A stretch of DNA of 64,000 nt from DATAGF01 sp963834875 (GTDB taxonomy: Bacteria > Actinomycetota > Thermoleophilia > Miltoncostaeales > Miltoncostaeaceae), in assembly GCA_963834875.1 (NCBI GenBank), contig CAWIDG010000027.1, positions 310,001 to 374,000 of the forward strand. Reading direction: 5' to 3'. Positions 54,654-63,700 of the stretch are shown piece after piece. Each line of letters opens with the position of its first letter. Within the stretch, counting starts at the first letter, position 1. The notes beneath the pieces are model-generated. The model saw nothing but the letters and a program-made list of their open reading frames with translations. It was not told the origin of the DNA and did not search any database. The translations under genes were made by a program, and so were the position numbers.

Positions 54654-55079
54654 TCAGCCGTCCGAGGGCGAGCCCTCCCACGCCCTCCACTCGGCCACGT
54701 CGACGGCGACCACGGGGCCGGCGGGCGGCTCGCGCCGGTACTGGGGGTACTTCTCCGCGAGCGACCGCCATGGCCCGCCGCGAACTCCTCCCCGTCGTCC
54801 AGCACGCGGGCGCGGCCGCGCAAGCCGGACCCACCACAGGGCGGACCAGTCCTCCTCGTAGTGGTCGACGAGCACCGTGGCCCAGCCCCGCTCGCGCAGG
54901 TTGCGCAGGCGCCGGAGGTCGCGCGAGCGCTTGGGCTTCTGGTCGACCGCGCTGTAGAGGACGCCCCCCTCCAGCGCGAAGCAGATCGGCACGAGGTGCG
55001 GCCGCCCGTCCGGGTCGATGGTCGCGAGCCGGGCGACGCGCGCCTCGCGGACCCGCGCGGCGACGTCTGGGTCGAGCAC
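54654..55079 (-). CDS. PPOX-class, probably F420-dependent enzyme (Rv0121 type)
   Basis: 141 residues. The split-barrel flavin/F420-binding fold starts LDPDVAARVREARVARLATI, then PHLVPICFALEGGVLYSAVD, ATVLVDHYEEDWSALWWVRL and the end PQYRREPPAGPVVAVDVAEW. Between about 54755 and 54830 the frame is disturbed by two compensating shifts: another frame there reads RGRARVLDDGEEFAAG, the expected family sequence. Members of the Rv0121 group bind F420 rather than FMN, in keeping with the LLM enzyme encoded nearby. Physiological substrate unknown. Confidence 0.75.
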   Translation of the reverse strand: MLDPDVAARVREARVARLATIDPDGRPHLVPICFALEGGVLYSAVDQKPKRSRDLRRLRNLRERGWATVLVDHYEEDWSALWWVRLARPRPRAGRRGGVRGGPWRSLAEKYPQYRREPPAGPVVAVDVAEWRAWEGSPSDG

Positions 55080-55142
55080 GCCGCCAGTGTGGCAGGCCCC
55101 CTCCGGCCGACCCAGCCACGGCGAGCCGCAGCGGTGCGGCGG

Positions 55143-55661
55143 TCAGCGCGGGGCGCGCCAGATCTCGCCGAGTGGCCCGCCGGATCCGTGCACCGGATCG
55201 GCGTCCGGCAGCGGAACGCCCGCGATGTTCGCGAGCACCTCATCCCGCTCGGCCGGATCGCCGCGCCGCAGATCGCACCGCATCCCGTTCGGGTAGGCGC
55301 CCACCACCAGCAGGTCCTCGCTCGAGCCCACGTTGCAGTGACCCGTGCCGGCGGGCAGCACGAGGACGTCGCCGCGCACGACCTCGAAGCGGCGCCCGCG
55401 CGGGCCGCCGAGGACGACGGCGGCGGTGCCGGCCACGATGCCGAGCACCTCGTGCGCGGTGGAGTGGAAGTGGTGGAACGGGAAGATCCCGTTCGCCCAG
55501 GCGCCGAGCCAGCCGTTGCGGGCGAACAGCTCCCCGCACTCGCTCGCGGCGCGGGCCCCCTCGACCTCGTGGTAGACGAGCACCGGCAGCCGGGAGTTCG
55601 GGATTCCGCCGGCATCATCGAAGCTGTGCGTCTCGGGCTGCGTCGCCGTCCAGTCTGCCAG
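55143..55661 (-). CDS. YjlB-family cupin
   Basis: About 172 residues of a single-domain cupin. The family blocks are HSFDDAGGIPNSRLPVLVYH, FARNGWLGAWANGIFPFHHF, HSTAHEVLGIVAGTAAVVLG, VVRGDVLVLPAGTGHCNVGS and VVGAYPNGMRCDLRRGDP. The metal-binding histidines and glutamate are H-x-H-x(n)-E in FHHFHSTAHEV and GTGHCN. No ATG, GTG or TTG lies in the right place; CTG 55661 or 55682 are possible, and the first GTG in frame lies over the helicase start. Function of YjlB cupins is unknown. It is divergent from lhr. Confidence 0.72.
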   Translation of the reverse strand: MADWTATQPETHSFDDAGGIPNSRLPVLVYHEVEGARAASECGELFARNGWLGAWANGIFPFHHFHSTAHEVLGIVAGTAAVVLGGPRGRRFEVVRGDVLVLPAGTGHCNVGSSEDLLVVGAYPNGMRCDLRRGDPAERDEVLANIAGVPLPDADPVHGSGGPLGEIWRAPR

Positions 55662-55716
55662 GCGACGGCGTGGGTCAGGCAGGCCCGCCGCCCGCCCCCG
55701 CCGATACCATCGACGG

Positions 55717-58700
55717 GTGAGCACGACGACCGCCTCCGAGAGCCCGGCGCTCGCGCCCTTCCACCCGCTCGTGCGCGAGTGGTTCACGCGGGCGTTCCCG
55801 GCCCCCACGCCGGCCCAGGAGCGGGGCTGGCCGGCGATCGCCGCCGGGCAGAGCAGCCTGATCCTCGCGCCCACCGGCTCCGGGAAGACGCTGGCGGCGT
55901 TCCTGTGGGCGCTCAACGGGCTGGTCGCGGACCGGCTCGAGGGGCGGCCGGCCTCCCGCGTGCTCTACCTCTCCCCCCTCAAGGCGCTCAACTACGACGT
56001 CGAGCGCAACCTCCGCGGGCCGCTCGCCGGCATCGCCTCGGCGGCCGAGCGCGCCGGCCTCGCGGCGCCGGAGATCTCGGTCGCCGTCCGCACCGGCGAC
56101 ACGCCGCAGCGCGAGCGCCAGGGGATGCTGCGGACGCCGCCGGACGTGCTCATCACCACCCCGGAGAGCCTCTACCTGCTGCTCACCTCGCGCGGGCGGG
56201 ACATGCTCGCCGGGATCCGCTCGGTGATCGTCGACGAGATCCACGCCGTGGCGGGCACGAAGCGGGGCGCGCACCTGGCGCTGAGCCTGGAGCGCCTGGA
56301 GCGCCTCGTGGCCGAGGACGGCGGCGGGCTGCAGCGCGTCGGGCTGTCGGCCACGCAGCGCCCGCTGTCCGAGATCGCGCGCTTCCTCGGCGGCCAGGAC
56401 GCCGAGGGCCGCCCGCGCCCCGTGACGATCGTCAACGCCGGCGCCGCGAAGGAGCTCGACCTGCGGGTCATCGTGCCCGTCGACGACATGCGCGAGCTCG
56501 GGACGGGCGCCCCGCAGGCGGTCGACGATCTCGCCGACCTCGCGGGCGGCGAGTCGCGGACCCGCTCGATCTGGCCCGCGATGTACCCCGAGCTGCTGGA
56601 GCTGGTGCGCGCCCACCGCTCGACCCTGATCTTCGTGAACAACCGGCGCCTGGCGGAGCGGCTCGCCCTGCGCCTCAACGAGCTCGCCGAGGAGGAGGTC
56701 GCCCGCGCCCACCACGGCAGCCTCGCCCGCGAGCAGCGCACCCTCATCGAGGAGGAGCTCAAGGCCGGCCGGCTCCCGGCGCTCGTGGCGACCAGCAGCC
56801 TCGAGCTCGGCATCGACATGGGCGCGATCGACCTCGTCATCCAGATCGAGAGCCCGCGCAGCGTCGCCAGGGGGATGCAGCGCGTCGGCCGCGCCGGGCA
56901 CCAGGTGGATGCCCCCAGCACCGGACGCATCTTCCCGAAGTACCGGGGCGACCTGCTGGAGTGCGCGGCGGTCGTGTCGCGCATGCGGGCCGGCGCGATC
57001 GAGGAGACCCGCGTGCCGCGCCTGCCGCTGGACGTGCTGGCGCAGCAGATCGTGGCGATGAGCGCGGTCGAGACCCTGACGGTGGAGGAGATCGAGCGGG
57101 TCGCGCGAGGGGCGTACCCGTTCGCCGAGCTGTCGCGCGAGCAGCTCGAGGGGGTGCTCGACATGCTCGCGGGCCGCTATCCGTCGGACGAGTTCGCCGA
57201 GCTGCGGCCGCGGGTCGTCTGGGATCGGGCGGCGGGGACGGTGCGCGGACGGGAGGGCGCCCGCTCGCTGGCGGTGCAGAACGCGGGCACGATCCCCGAC
57301 CGCGGGCTGTTCGCCGTGGTGCTGCCCGACGGGGCGCGGGTGGGCGAGCTCGACGAGGAGATGGTCTACGAGGCCCGCGCCGGCCAGGCCTTCATGCTCG
57401 GTGCCTCGACCTGGCGCATCGAGGAGATCACCCGCGACCGCGTCATCGTCACCCCGGCGCCGGGCGCGCCGGGGGCGCTGCCGTTCTGGAAGGGCGAGGG
57501 GATCGGCCGTCCCTACGAGCTCGGCGAGGCGGTGGGGCGACTCGCGCGCGAGCTGGTCGCCGCCGGGCCGCAGCCGGCGGCCGCTCGCCTGCGGCAGGAG
57601 AGCTCCTTCGAGGACCGCGCCGCCGGCAACCTCATCGGATACCTCGAGGACCAGGCGGCCGCCACCGGCGTGGTGCCGAGCGACCGCGCGGTGGTGGTCG
57701 AGCGCTTCCGCGACGAGATCGGCGACTGGCGGCTGTGCGTGCTGACGCCGTTCGGCGCCCGGGTCCACGCACCCTGGGCGCTGGCCCTGGCGGCGCGGCT
57801 GCGGTCGGCGACGGGTCAGCAGGCCCACGCCATCTGGGGCGACGACGGCATCGCCCTCCACCTGCCCGACGCGGACGAGGCGCCCGCGGCCGACATCGCG
57901 CTGATCCCGCCCGATGAGCTCGAGGAGCTGGTGCTCGGCGAGCTCGGCGGGACGGCCCTGTTCGGGGCCCGCTTCCGCGAGAACGCGGCCCGGGCGCTCC
58001 TCATCCCGCGACGGCGCCCCGGGCAGCGCACCCCCCTGTGGCAGCAGCGCCTCAAGGCCTCCTCGCTGCTGCAGGTGGCGCGGCGCTTCGGCAGCTTCCC
58101 GGTGATCCTCGAGACCTACCGCGAGTGCCTCGACGACTGGTTCGACCTGCCGGCGCTGCGCGGGCTGCTGGGGCGGATCGCGTCGCGCGAGGTCGCGGTG
58201 GTGGAGGTCGAGACGGCGACCGCCTCGCCGTTCGCCGGGGCGCTGCTGTTCGAGTACGTCGCCTCGTACATGTACGAGGACGACACGCCGGCGGCCGAGC
58301 GCCGCGCGCAGGCGCTGTCGCTCAACCGCGACCTGCTGCGCGAGCTGCTGGGCCAGGAGGAGCTGCGCGACCTCATCGACCCCGGGGCGCTCGCCGCCGT
58401 CGAGGCCGACCTGCAGGGCCTCTCCGAGCGGGCCAGGGCCCGCGGGCCCGACGGCCTGCACGACCTGCTGCGCCGCATCGGCGACCTGAGCGCGGGCGAG
58501 GTCGCGGCGCGCGTGGCGCAGCCGGAGCGGGCCGAGGAGATCGCCGGGGCGCTGGTCGCCGACCGGCGCGCGGTCTGGATCCACCTGGCCGGCGAGCGGC
58601 GCCTCATCGCGGCGGAGGACGCCGGCCGCTACCGCGACGGGCTCGGCGCGATGCCGCCGAGCGGCGTGCCCGAGGCGTTCCTGGAGCCGGTGCCCGAGGC

Positions 58701-60183
58701 CCTGCGGTCGATCGTGGCGCGCTACGCCCGCAGCCACGGGCCCTTCCATTCGGCCGAGCTCGCGGGCCGCTACGCGCTCGAGCCGCGGGCCGTCGAGCCG
58801 GCGCTGGCGGCCCTCGAGGCCGACGGAGCCGTGGTGCGCGGCGAGCTGCGCCCGGGCGGGTCGGGGCGCGAGTGGTGCGACGCCGAGGTGGTGCGGCGGC
58901 TGCGGCGCGCGAGCCTCGCCGCGCTGCGGCGCGAGATCGAGCCGGCCGACCCGCGCGCGCTCGGGCGCTTCCTGCCCGATTGGCAGCGCGTCGACCGGCC
59001 CGGCGCGGCTCGCGGGGCCGACGCGCTGCGCGACGCGCTCGCGACGCTCCAGGGCCTGGCGCTCCCGCCGGCGCAGTGGGAGTCGGAGGTGCTGCCGCGC
59101 CGCCTGGCCGATGACGGGCCGGCGGGCCTGGACGAGCTGGCGGGGCGGGGCGAGATCGTCTGGGTCGGGGCGGGGGCCGGCGGCGTCGGCGGCGGCCGCG
59201 TCGCGATCTACTTCCGCGAGGACGCGCCCCTGCTCGGGCCGCCCCCCGCGGACCCGCCGCCCGAGGGGCCGGTGCCCGAGGCCCTGCGGGCCGCGCTGGC
59301 CGGCGGCGCGAGCTTCTGGGACGACCTGCTGGCCGAGGCCGCCGCGCCGCGCGAGGAGGTCTTCGCCGCGCTGTGGGGGCTGGTCTGGGCCGGCGAGGTC
59401 ACCAACGACCTCTGGCTGCCGCTGCGGGCCCCGCGCCGCCTGCCCCAGCTGCGCCGCCCGCCGGCCGGACGCCGGCGCCTGGGCGGCTCCGGCCGCCGCG
59501 CGCCGTCAGCGGTGGCCGGACGCTGGTCGCTCTCGGCGCGCCTCTTCCGCGGCGCCCCGCCCGAGGGCGAGCGCCGCCGGGCGCTCGCCGAGCTGATGGT
59601 GGAGCGCCACGGCATCCTCACGCGCCCGGCCGCCCTCGCCGAGGGCGTCCCCGGCGGCTTCGCCGCCCTCTACCCGGCTCTGGCGGACCTCGAGACCCTC
59701 GGCGCCTGCCGTCGCGGCTACTTCCTCGAGGGGCTCGGCGGGGCCCAGTTCGCCATGCCCGGCGCGGTCGAGCGGCTGCGCGACCTGCGCGACGCCCCGC
59801 CCGACGAGGGCCCCCACGCGATCGTCCTCGGCGCCGCCGATCCCGCCCAGCCCTACGGCGCCGCCGTCCCCTGGCCCCGCCGCGAGGGCGCGGCCCGCTC
59901 CCCGTCGCGCGTCTTCGGCGGCCAGGTCGTCCTGGTCAACGGCGCCCCGGTCCTCTACCTGGAGCGCGGCGGCCGGAGCCTGCTCACGTTCCCGGCCGGC
60001 GACCGCCCCGACGCCCTGGAGCGCGGGCTGTCGGCCCTCGCCGGCTGGATCACCTCCGACCGCCGCCGCCGGGTGTCGGTCGAGCGCGTCAACGGCGAGC
60101 CGGTCTTCGAGTCGCCCCTCGAGCGCCCCCTCGCCGACGCCGGCTTCCAGCCCGACCTCCGCGGCTTGGTACTTCGGGGCTGA
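55717..60183 (+). CDS. lhr: Lhr-family large ATP-dependent DNA helicase
   Basis: 1488 residues, uninterrupted, GTG 55717. Helicase core: Q-like PTPAQERGWPAIAAGQ, Walker A APTGSGKT (51-58), DEIH box (173-176) in VIVDEIHAVAGTKRG, motif III GLSATQRPL, and motifs V/VI in ATSSLELGIDMGAID and QRVGRAGHQ. The Lhr-specific winged-helix and core region follows (IFPKYRGDLLECAAVVSRMR, LPLDVLAQQIVAM), then the Lhr-C extension of about 600 residues. Length and order match mycobacterial-type Lhr, a 3'-5' RNA:DNA unwinding helicase linked to DNA crosslink repair. It acts alone; no Lhr-core partner nuclease is beside it. Confidence 0.95.
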   Translation: MSTTTASESPALAPFHPLVREWFTRAFPAPTPAQERGWPAIAAGQSSLILAPTGSGKTLAAFLWALNGLVADRLEGRPASRVLYLSPLKALNYDVERNLRGPLAGIASAAERAGLAAPEISVAVRTGDTPQRERQGMLRTPPDVLITTPESLYLLLTSRGRDMLAGIRSVIVDEIHAVAGTKRGAHLALSLERLERLVAEDGGGLQRVGLSATQRPLSEIARFLGGQDAEGRPRPVTIVNAGAAKELDLRVIVPVDDMRELGTGAPQAVDDLADLAGGESRTRSIWPAMYPELLELVRAHRSTLIFVNNRRLAERLALRLNELAEEEVARAHHGSLAREQRTLIEEELKAGRLPALVATSSLELGIDMGAIDLVIQIESPRSVARGMQRVGRAGHQVDAPSTGRIFPKYRGDLLECAAVVSRMRAGAIEETRVPRLPLDVLAQQIVAMSAVETLTVEEIERVARGAYPFAELSREQLEGVLDMLAGRYPSDEFAELRPRVVWDRAAGTVRGREGARSLAVQNAGTIPDRGLFAVVLPDGARVGELDEEMVYEARAGQAFMLGASTWRIEEITRDRVIVTPAPGAPGALPFWKGEGIGRPYELGEAVGRLARELVAAGPQPAAARLRQESSFEDRAAGNLIGYLEDQAAATGVVPSDRAVVVERFRDEIGDWRLCVLTPFGARVHAPWALALAARLRSATGQQAHAIWGDDGIALHLPDADEAPAADIALIPPDELEELVLGELGGTALFGARFRENAARALLIPRRRPGQRTPLWQQRLKASSLLQVARRFGSFPVILETYRECLDDWFDLPALRGLLGRIASREVAVVEVETATASPFAGALLFEYVASYMYEDDTPAAERRAQALSLNRDLLRELLGQEELRDLIDPGALAAVEADLQGLSERARARGPDGLHDLLRRIGDLSAGEVAARVAQPERAEEIAGALVADRRAVWIHLAGERRLIAAEDAGRYRDGLGAMPPSGVPEAFLEPVPEALRSIVARYARSHGPFHSAELAGRYALEPRAVEPALAALEADGAVVRGELRPGGSGREWCDAEVVRRLRRASLAALRREIEPADPRALGRFLPDWQRVDRPGAARGADALRDALATLQGLALPPAQWESEVLPRRLADDGPAGLDELAGRGEIVWVGAGAGGVGGGRVAIYFREDAPLLGPPPADPPPEGPVPEALRAALAGGASFWDDLLAEAAAPREEVFAALWGLVWAGEVTNDLWLPLRAPRRLPQLRRPPAGRRRLGGSGRRAPSAVAGRWSLSARLFRGAPPEGERRRALAELMVERHGILTRPAALAEGVPGGFAALYPALADLETLGACRRGYFLEGLGGAQFAMPGAVERLRDLRDAPPDEGPHAIVLGAADPAQPYGAAVPWPRREGAARSPSRVFGGQVVLVNGAPVLYLERGGRSLLTFPAGDRPDALERGLSALAGWITSDRRRRVSVERVNGEPVFESPLERPLADAGFQPDLRGLVLRG

Positions 60184-60216
60184 CCGGCGTGCGGGGCGCC
60201 TCCTAGACTCAGCGAC

Positions 60217-61816
60217 ATGACCGGGCGCGACGGCGGCTCCGAGCTCCGGACGGCGGAGCTCGTCGCGCTGCTCTCGCTGGGCACCGATCTCGGCATGGGG
60301 CAGCCGATGGAGCACGCGCAGCGGACGTGCCTGCTGGGCATGAGGCTCGCGGACGACCTGGGCCTCGACGACTCGGAGCGCGCGGTCGTCTACTACGTCT
60401 GCCTGCTCGCCTGGGTCGGCTGCCACGCCGACTCGTTCGAGATGGCGTCCATGTTCGGCGACGACATCGCCGCCCGCGCGGGAGCCTACGAATACGAGTT
60501 CGCGGGGCTCGACCTCCTGCGGTACGGGGCCCGCTATCTCGGCGCGGGGCGACCGCCGCTCGGACGAGCGCGGGCGATCGGGTCGTTCGTCGTCTCGGGC
60601 TGGCGCACCGTGGAGGAATTCGACGGCACCCACTGCGCGGCCGCGAGGGACTTCGCGGTGCGGCTCGGGCTCGGTCAGGAGGTGCGCGACGCGCTGCAGC
60701 ACTCGTTCGAGCGCTGGGACGGGAAGGGAAAGCCCGCGGGCCTGCGAGGCGAGGAGCTCGCGCTCGCCGCGCGCATCGTGCAGCTCGCCGACCTCACCGT
60801 CGCCTGGTACCGGCTCGGCGGGGTCGAGGGCGCGATCGAGGGGGCGAGGGAGCGCCGCGGCGGGCAGCTCGATCCCGGTCTCGTCGATCGCTTCTGCGGG
60901 ATCGCGCCCGCCGCTCTGCCCGAGCTCGACGCGACGCCGACATGGCAGGCGCTGATCGACGCCGAGCCTGCCCTGAGACCGACGCTGTCGGGGAACGAGC
61001 TCGACTCCGCCCTCGAGGCGGTCGCCGACTTCGGCGACCTCAAGTCACCGTACTTCGCGGGGCACTCCCGGGGGGTGGCGGCGCTCGTGGAGGCGGCGGC
61101 GCCCGGCTACGGGCTGCCCGAGGGCGAGGCGGTCACCGTGCGGCGCGCAGCCCTCGTCCAGGACATCGGGCGGCTGGGCGTCTCGAACACGATCTGGGAC
61201 AAGCCCGGCCCGCTGTCACACGCGGAGCTGGAGCGCGTGCGGCTCCACCCGTACCTCGCCGAGCGCATGCTCGCCCGGCCGCCGCTCCTGGCCGAGCTCG
61301 GGGCGCTGGCGGCCATGCACCACGAGCGCTGCGACGGCCTCGGGTACCCGCGCGGCCTGACGGGCGGGGCGCTACCGGCGTCGGCGAAGCTGCTCGCCGC
61401 AGCCGACTGCTATCAGGCGCTCCTCGAGCCGCGGCCGCACCGTCCGGCTCGCTCGCCCGGCTGAGTCCGAGGCCGAGCTGCGGCGCGAGGTGCCCGCGGG
61501 TCGTCTCGACGGGGACGCGGTGAACGCGGTGCTCGCCGCGGCGGGTCATCGCGTGCGGCGGCGTCGCCAGTGGCCGGCGGGCCTCACGCCGCGGGAGGTC
61601 GAGGTGCTTCGCCTCCTCGCCCGGGGCTCATCGAGCAAGCAGATCGCGCGCGAGCTCGTCATCTCTCCGAAGACCGCGCGGAACCACATCGAGCACATCT
61701 ACCAGAAGACCGGGGCGCGGACCCGCGCTGGGGCGAGCCTCTTCGCGATGAAGCACGGGCTGCTCGACGCAGAGATGGGGCAAACGCCTCATGGCGCTCC
61801 CTCCTCGTCGACGTAG
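60217..61816 (+). CDS. HD-GYP phosphohydrolase fused to LuxR-type HTH (one frameshift)
   Basis: About 530 residues; ATG 60217, one shift near 61455. The first HD domain is at the N-terminus (EHAQRTCLLGMRLADDLGL, later QHSFERWDGKGKPAGLRGEE). The second is a full HD-GYP: VRRAALVQDIGRLGVSNTIW, LHPYLAERML, and HHERCDGLGYPRGL with the GYP motif that marks cyclic-di-GMP phosphodiesterases. After the shift comes a LuxR helix-turn-helix: LTPREVEVLRLLARGSSSKQ, then ELVISPKTARNHIEHIYQKT. It could couple second-messenger breakdown to transcription in one chain. It begins 33 bases after lhr. Confidence 0.8.
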
Positions 61817-61840
61817 CGTGACGGCGAGGAGGTGGGACAC

Positions 61841-62272
61841 ATGGCCACAGCACGCGAGATCTCCGACCGCTACACGGACGCGATCAACGCCCACGACGCG
61901 GAGGCGATCGCCGCGCTCTACGAGGACGACGCGGCCCTGAGCGACCCGATGGGGGAGTTCAGGGGCCGCGAGGCGATCGCCGGGTACTGGCAGGTGTTCT
62001 TCGACGCGTTCCCCGATCTTCAGGCTCGAGACGAGCTCAAGGCGGAGGTCGGGGACACGGCGGTCAACGAGTGGAGCGCTACGGGCACGCACTCCGGGCC
62101 GCTCGAGACGCCCGACGGCACGATCCCCGCGACGGGCAGGCGCGGGACCATGCGCGGGTGCGACCTGTTGACCGTGCGCGACGGGCTGATTCAGAGCCAC
62201 CGCGCCTACTACGACCAACTGGGCTTCTTGGCGCAATTGGGGCTCGTGCCCGACGGCGTCGTCGCGAGCTGA
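61841..62272 (+). CDS. SnoaL-like (NTF2-fold) protein
   Basis: 143 residues from ATG 61841, with GAGGAGGTGG upstream. The start DRYTDAINAHDAEAIAALYE and the block GEFRGREAIAGYWQVFFDAF are the signature of SnoaL-like polyketide-cyclase/ester-cyclase relatives, a cone-shaped alpha+beta barrel; DLLTVRDGLIQSHRAYYDQL closes it. The family binds small hydrophobic ligands and is often without a known substrate. It lies 24 bases after the HD-GYP/LuxR gene and may be under its control. Confidence 0.8.
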   Translation: MATAREISDRYTDAINAHDAEAIAALYEDDAALSDPMGEFRGREAIAGYWQVFFDAFPDLQARDELKAEVGDTAVNEWSATGTHSGPLETPDGTIPATGRRGTMRGCDLLTVRDGLIQSHRAYYDQLGFLAQLGLVPDGVVAS

Positions 62273-62354
62273 CGCCCGCGGCCGCCGGGGCCGCCCTCAC
62301 GAGCGGTTCCCGGCGGCCGCCGGCGATTACCTGCGCGCGCGCCTCTCCGCCTGC

Positions 62355-62645
62355 TCAGCTGTCGGCGTAGAGCCGCGAGTACGCCTCCTCGGCGGCATCG
62401 AGCTGCCGGCGGGCCTGGGCCACGGCCCAGCGACGGGTCGCCCGGTCGACCGCCAGGACGGTCCACCCCTTGCCGTCCTCGTCGCTCAGGTGCACGAGGA
62501 GCGTCTCCCGGTTGTGCTCGACGCGGAGCCGGTGGGCGGGGTTGCCGCTCTCGGTGAGCGTCCGCGGCGTCTCCGCCCCGAGGTCGGCCACGAAGGACGT
62601 CCACCGCGAGGTCGGAGGTCGCCTTTCGGCAGACGAGCTCGGCAT
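62355..62645 (-). CDS. Hypothetical protein (96 aa)
   Basis: 96 residues if started at ATG 62645; the frame stays open upstream. A beta-hairpin-rich middle (LRVEHNRETLLVHLSDEDGK, GWTVLAVDRATRRWAV) leads to a C-terminal helix (ARRQLDAAEEAYSRLYADS). No signal peptide. No family recognised. Three CAATTGG-type palindromes lie in the 200-base gap upstream of it. Confidence 0.5.
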   Translation of the reverse strand: MPSSSAERRPPTSRWTSFVADLGAETPRTLTESGNPAHRLRVEHNRETLLVHLSDEDGKGWTVLAVDRATRRWAVAQARRQLDAAEEAYSRLYADS

Positions 62646-62735
62646 GTCGGCGGAGGAGGTCGTGGCGACAGAGCGTACCGGCGGTCCCACCCCGTCGCCG
62701 AGTCACCCAGACGGCGGGGAGGCGGGGGTCGGCCT

Positions 62736-62823
62736 GGCCAATTGGCCGACCGACCATCCTTCGGCCGGGCGAGATCGCCGCACGGCTGGTCGTAGCCAAT
62801 TGGCCGGACCGCCGGCAATTGGC
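62736..62823. promoter_or_regulatory. Three CCAATTGG-type palindromes
   Basis: GGCCAATTGGCC (62736-62747, perfect), GCCAATTGGC (62795-62804) and GGCAATTGGC (62814-62823) lie upstream of the 96-aa gene. Centres are about 58 and 19 bases apart. A core of AATT is rare in this very G+C-rich sequence, so three copies in 90 bases stand out and suggest an operator for an unknown dimeric regulator. Confidence 0.5.
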
Positions 62824-62845
62824 ACCTTCGGAGGGCGCCCGGCGG

Positions 62846-63699
62846 TCAGCCGGCGTAGCGGCGCAGGATGCGCTCGGCGGAGCGGGCGTAGCCGCCGCCG
62901 AAGAGGACGACATGGACCAGCACCGGATAGAGCTGGTAGAGCTCGACGCGGTCCTCGTGGCCGGGGGCAAGGGGGTGGGCCTCGGCGTAGGCGGCGAAGA
63001 CCGTCGCGGAGAAGCCGCCGAAGAGGCGCATCATGGCCAGGTCGATCTCGCGGTGGCCGCCGTAGACGGCGGGGTCGATGAGGACCGGCGCGCCGTCGGC
63101 GCCGGTCATGGCGTTGCCTCCCCAGAGGTCGCCGTGCAGGCGCGCCGGCGGCTCGGGCGGGCCGGTGAGGTCGGGCAGCCGGGCGCGCAGGCGCTCGAGG
63201 CCGGCCAGGAAGCCCGGCCCGAGGGTGCCGGCGTCGGCGGCCATCCTGGCCAGCGGCTCGAGGCGGCGCCCGCCGTAGAACTCGGGCCACGAATCGGCGA
63301 GCCCGTTGCGCTGGGGCAGGCTCCCGATGAAGTTGTCCTCGGCCAGGCCGAAGGCGGGGGGCCGGCCCGGTGGAGGGCGGCGAGGCCGCTCCCGAGGGCC
63401 TCGTCGTGGCCGGGCGCGGGCCGGCCGGGCGGGATCCACTCGAGCGCGAGGAAGCGGGGCGGGCGCTCGTCGCCCACCGCGACGACGGCGGGCGTGCGGA
63501 GCGCCGCGGGCGCGGCGAGCCAGGCCAGCCCGGCCGCCTCGGCGGCGTACATGCCGGCCGGGGCGCCCTCGCGGTGCTTGACGAACAGCTCGCGCCCGTC
63601 GGCCAGCGCCATCCGCTCGGCGCGGTTGATGTCACCGCCGGCGACCGGCGTGGAGCCGGCGACGGCCGACCCGGCCGCGGCGCCGACGGCCTCCCTCAG
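62846..63699 (-). CDS. Fructosamine-kinase-family protein (frameshifted)
   Basis: About 284 residues; one shift at the G6 run near 63360. The N-terminal lobe has GGDINRAERMALADGRELFVKHREGAP and FLALEWIPPG. The C-terminal lobe has NFIGSLPQRN, the catalytic LHGDLWGGNAM with the HGD...N loop, VLIDPAVYGGHREIDLAMM with the DPA metal-binding aspartate, and YQLYPVLVHVVLFGGGY, the family-specific end. The family phosphorylates ketosamine or fructosamine sugars attached to amines, starting deglycation. The start overlaps the phosphatase stop and no standard codon is well placed; CTG 63699 is the likeliest. The paired PTP suggests a metabolite-repair unit. Confidence 0.75.
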
Positions 63700-63700
63700 C

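Noticed and set aside
53279..55720. An 813-codon plus-strand frame over the aminotransferase and cupin genes
   Set aside because: Shadow of minus-strand genes, which have complete PLP and cupin motifs.
55675..58749. A 1024-codon frame antisense to lhr
   Set aside because: Histidine/arginine-rich shadow; lhr is intact on the other strand.
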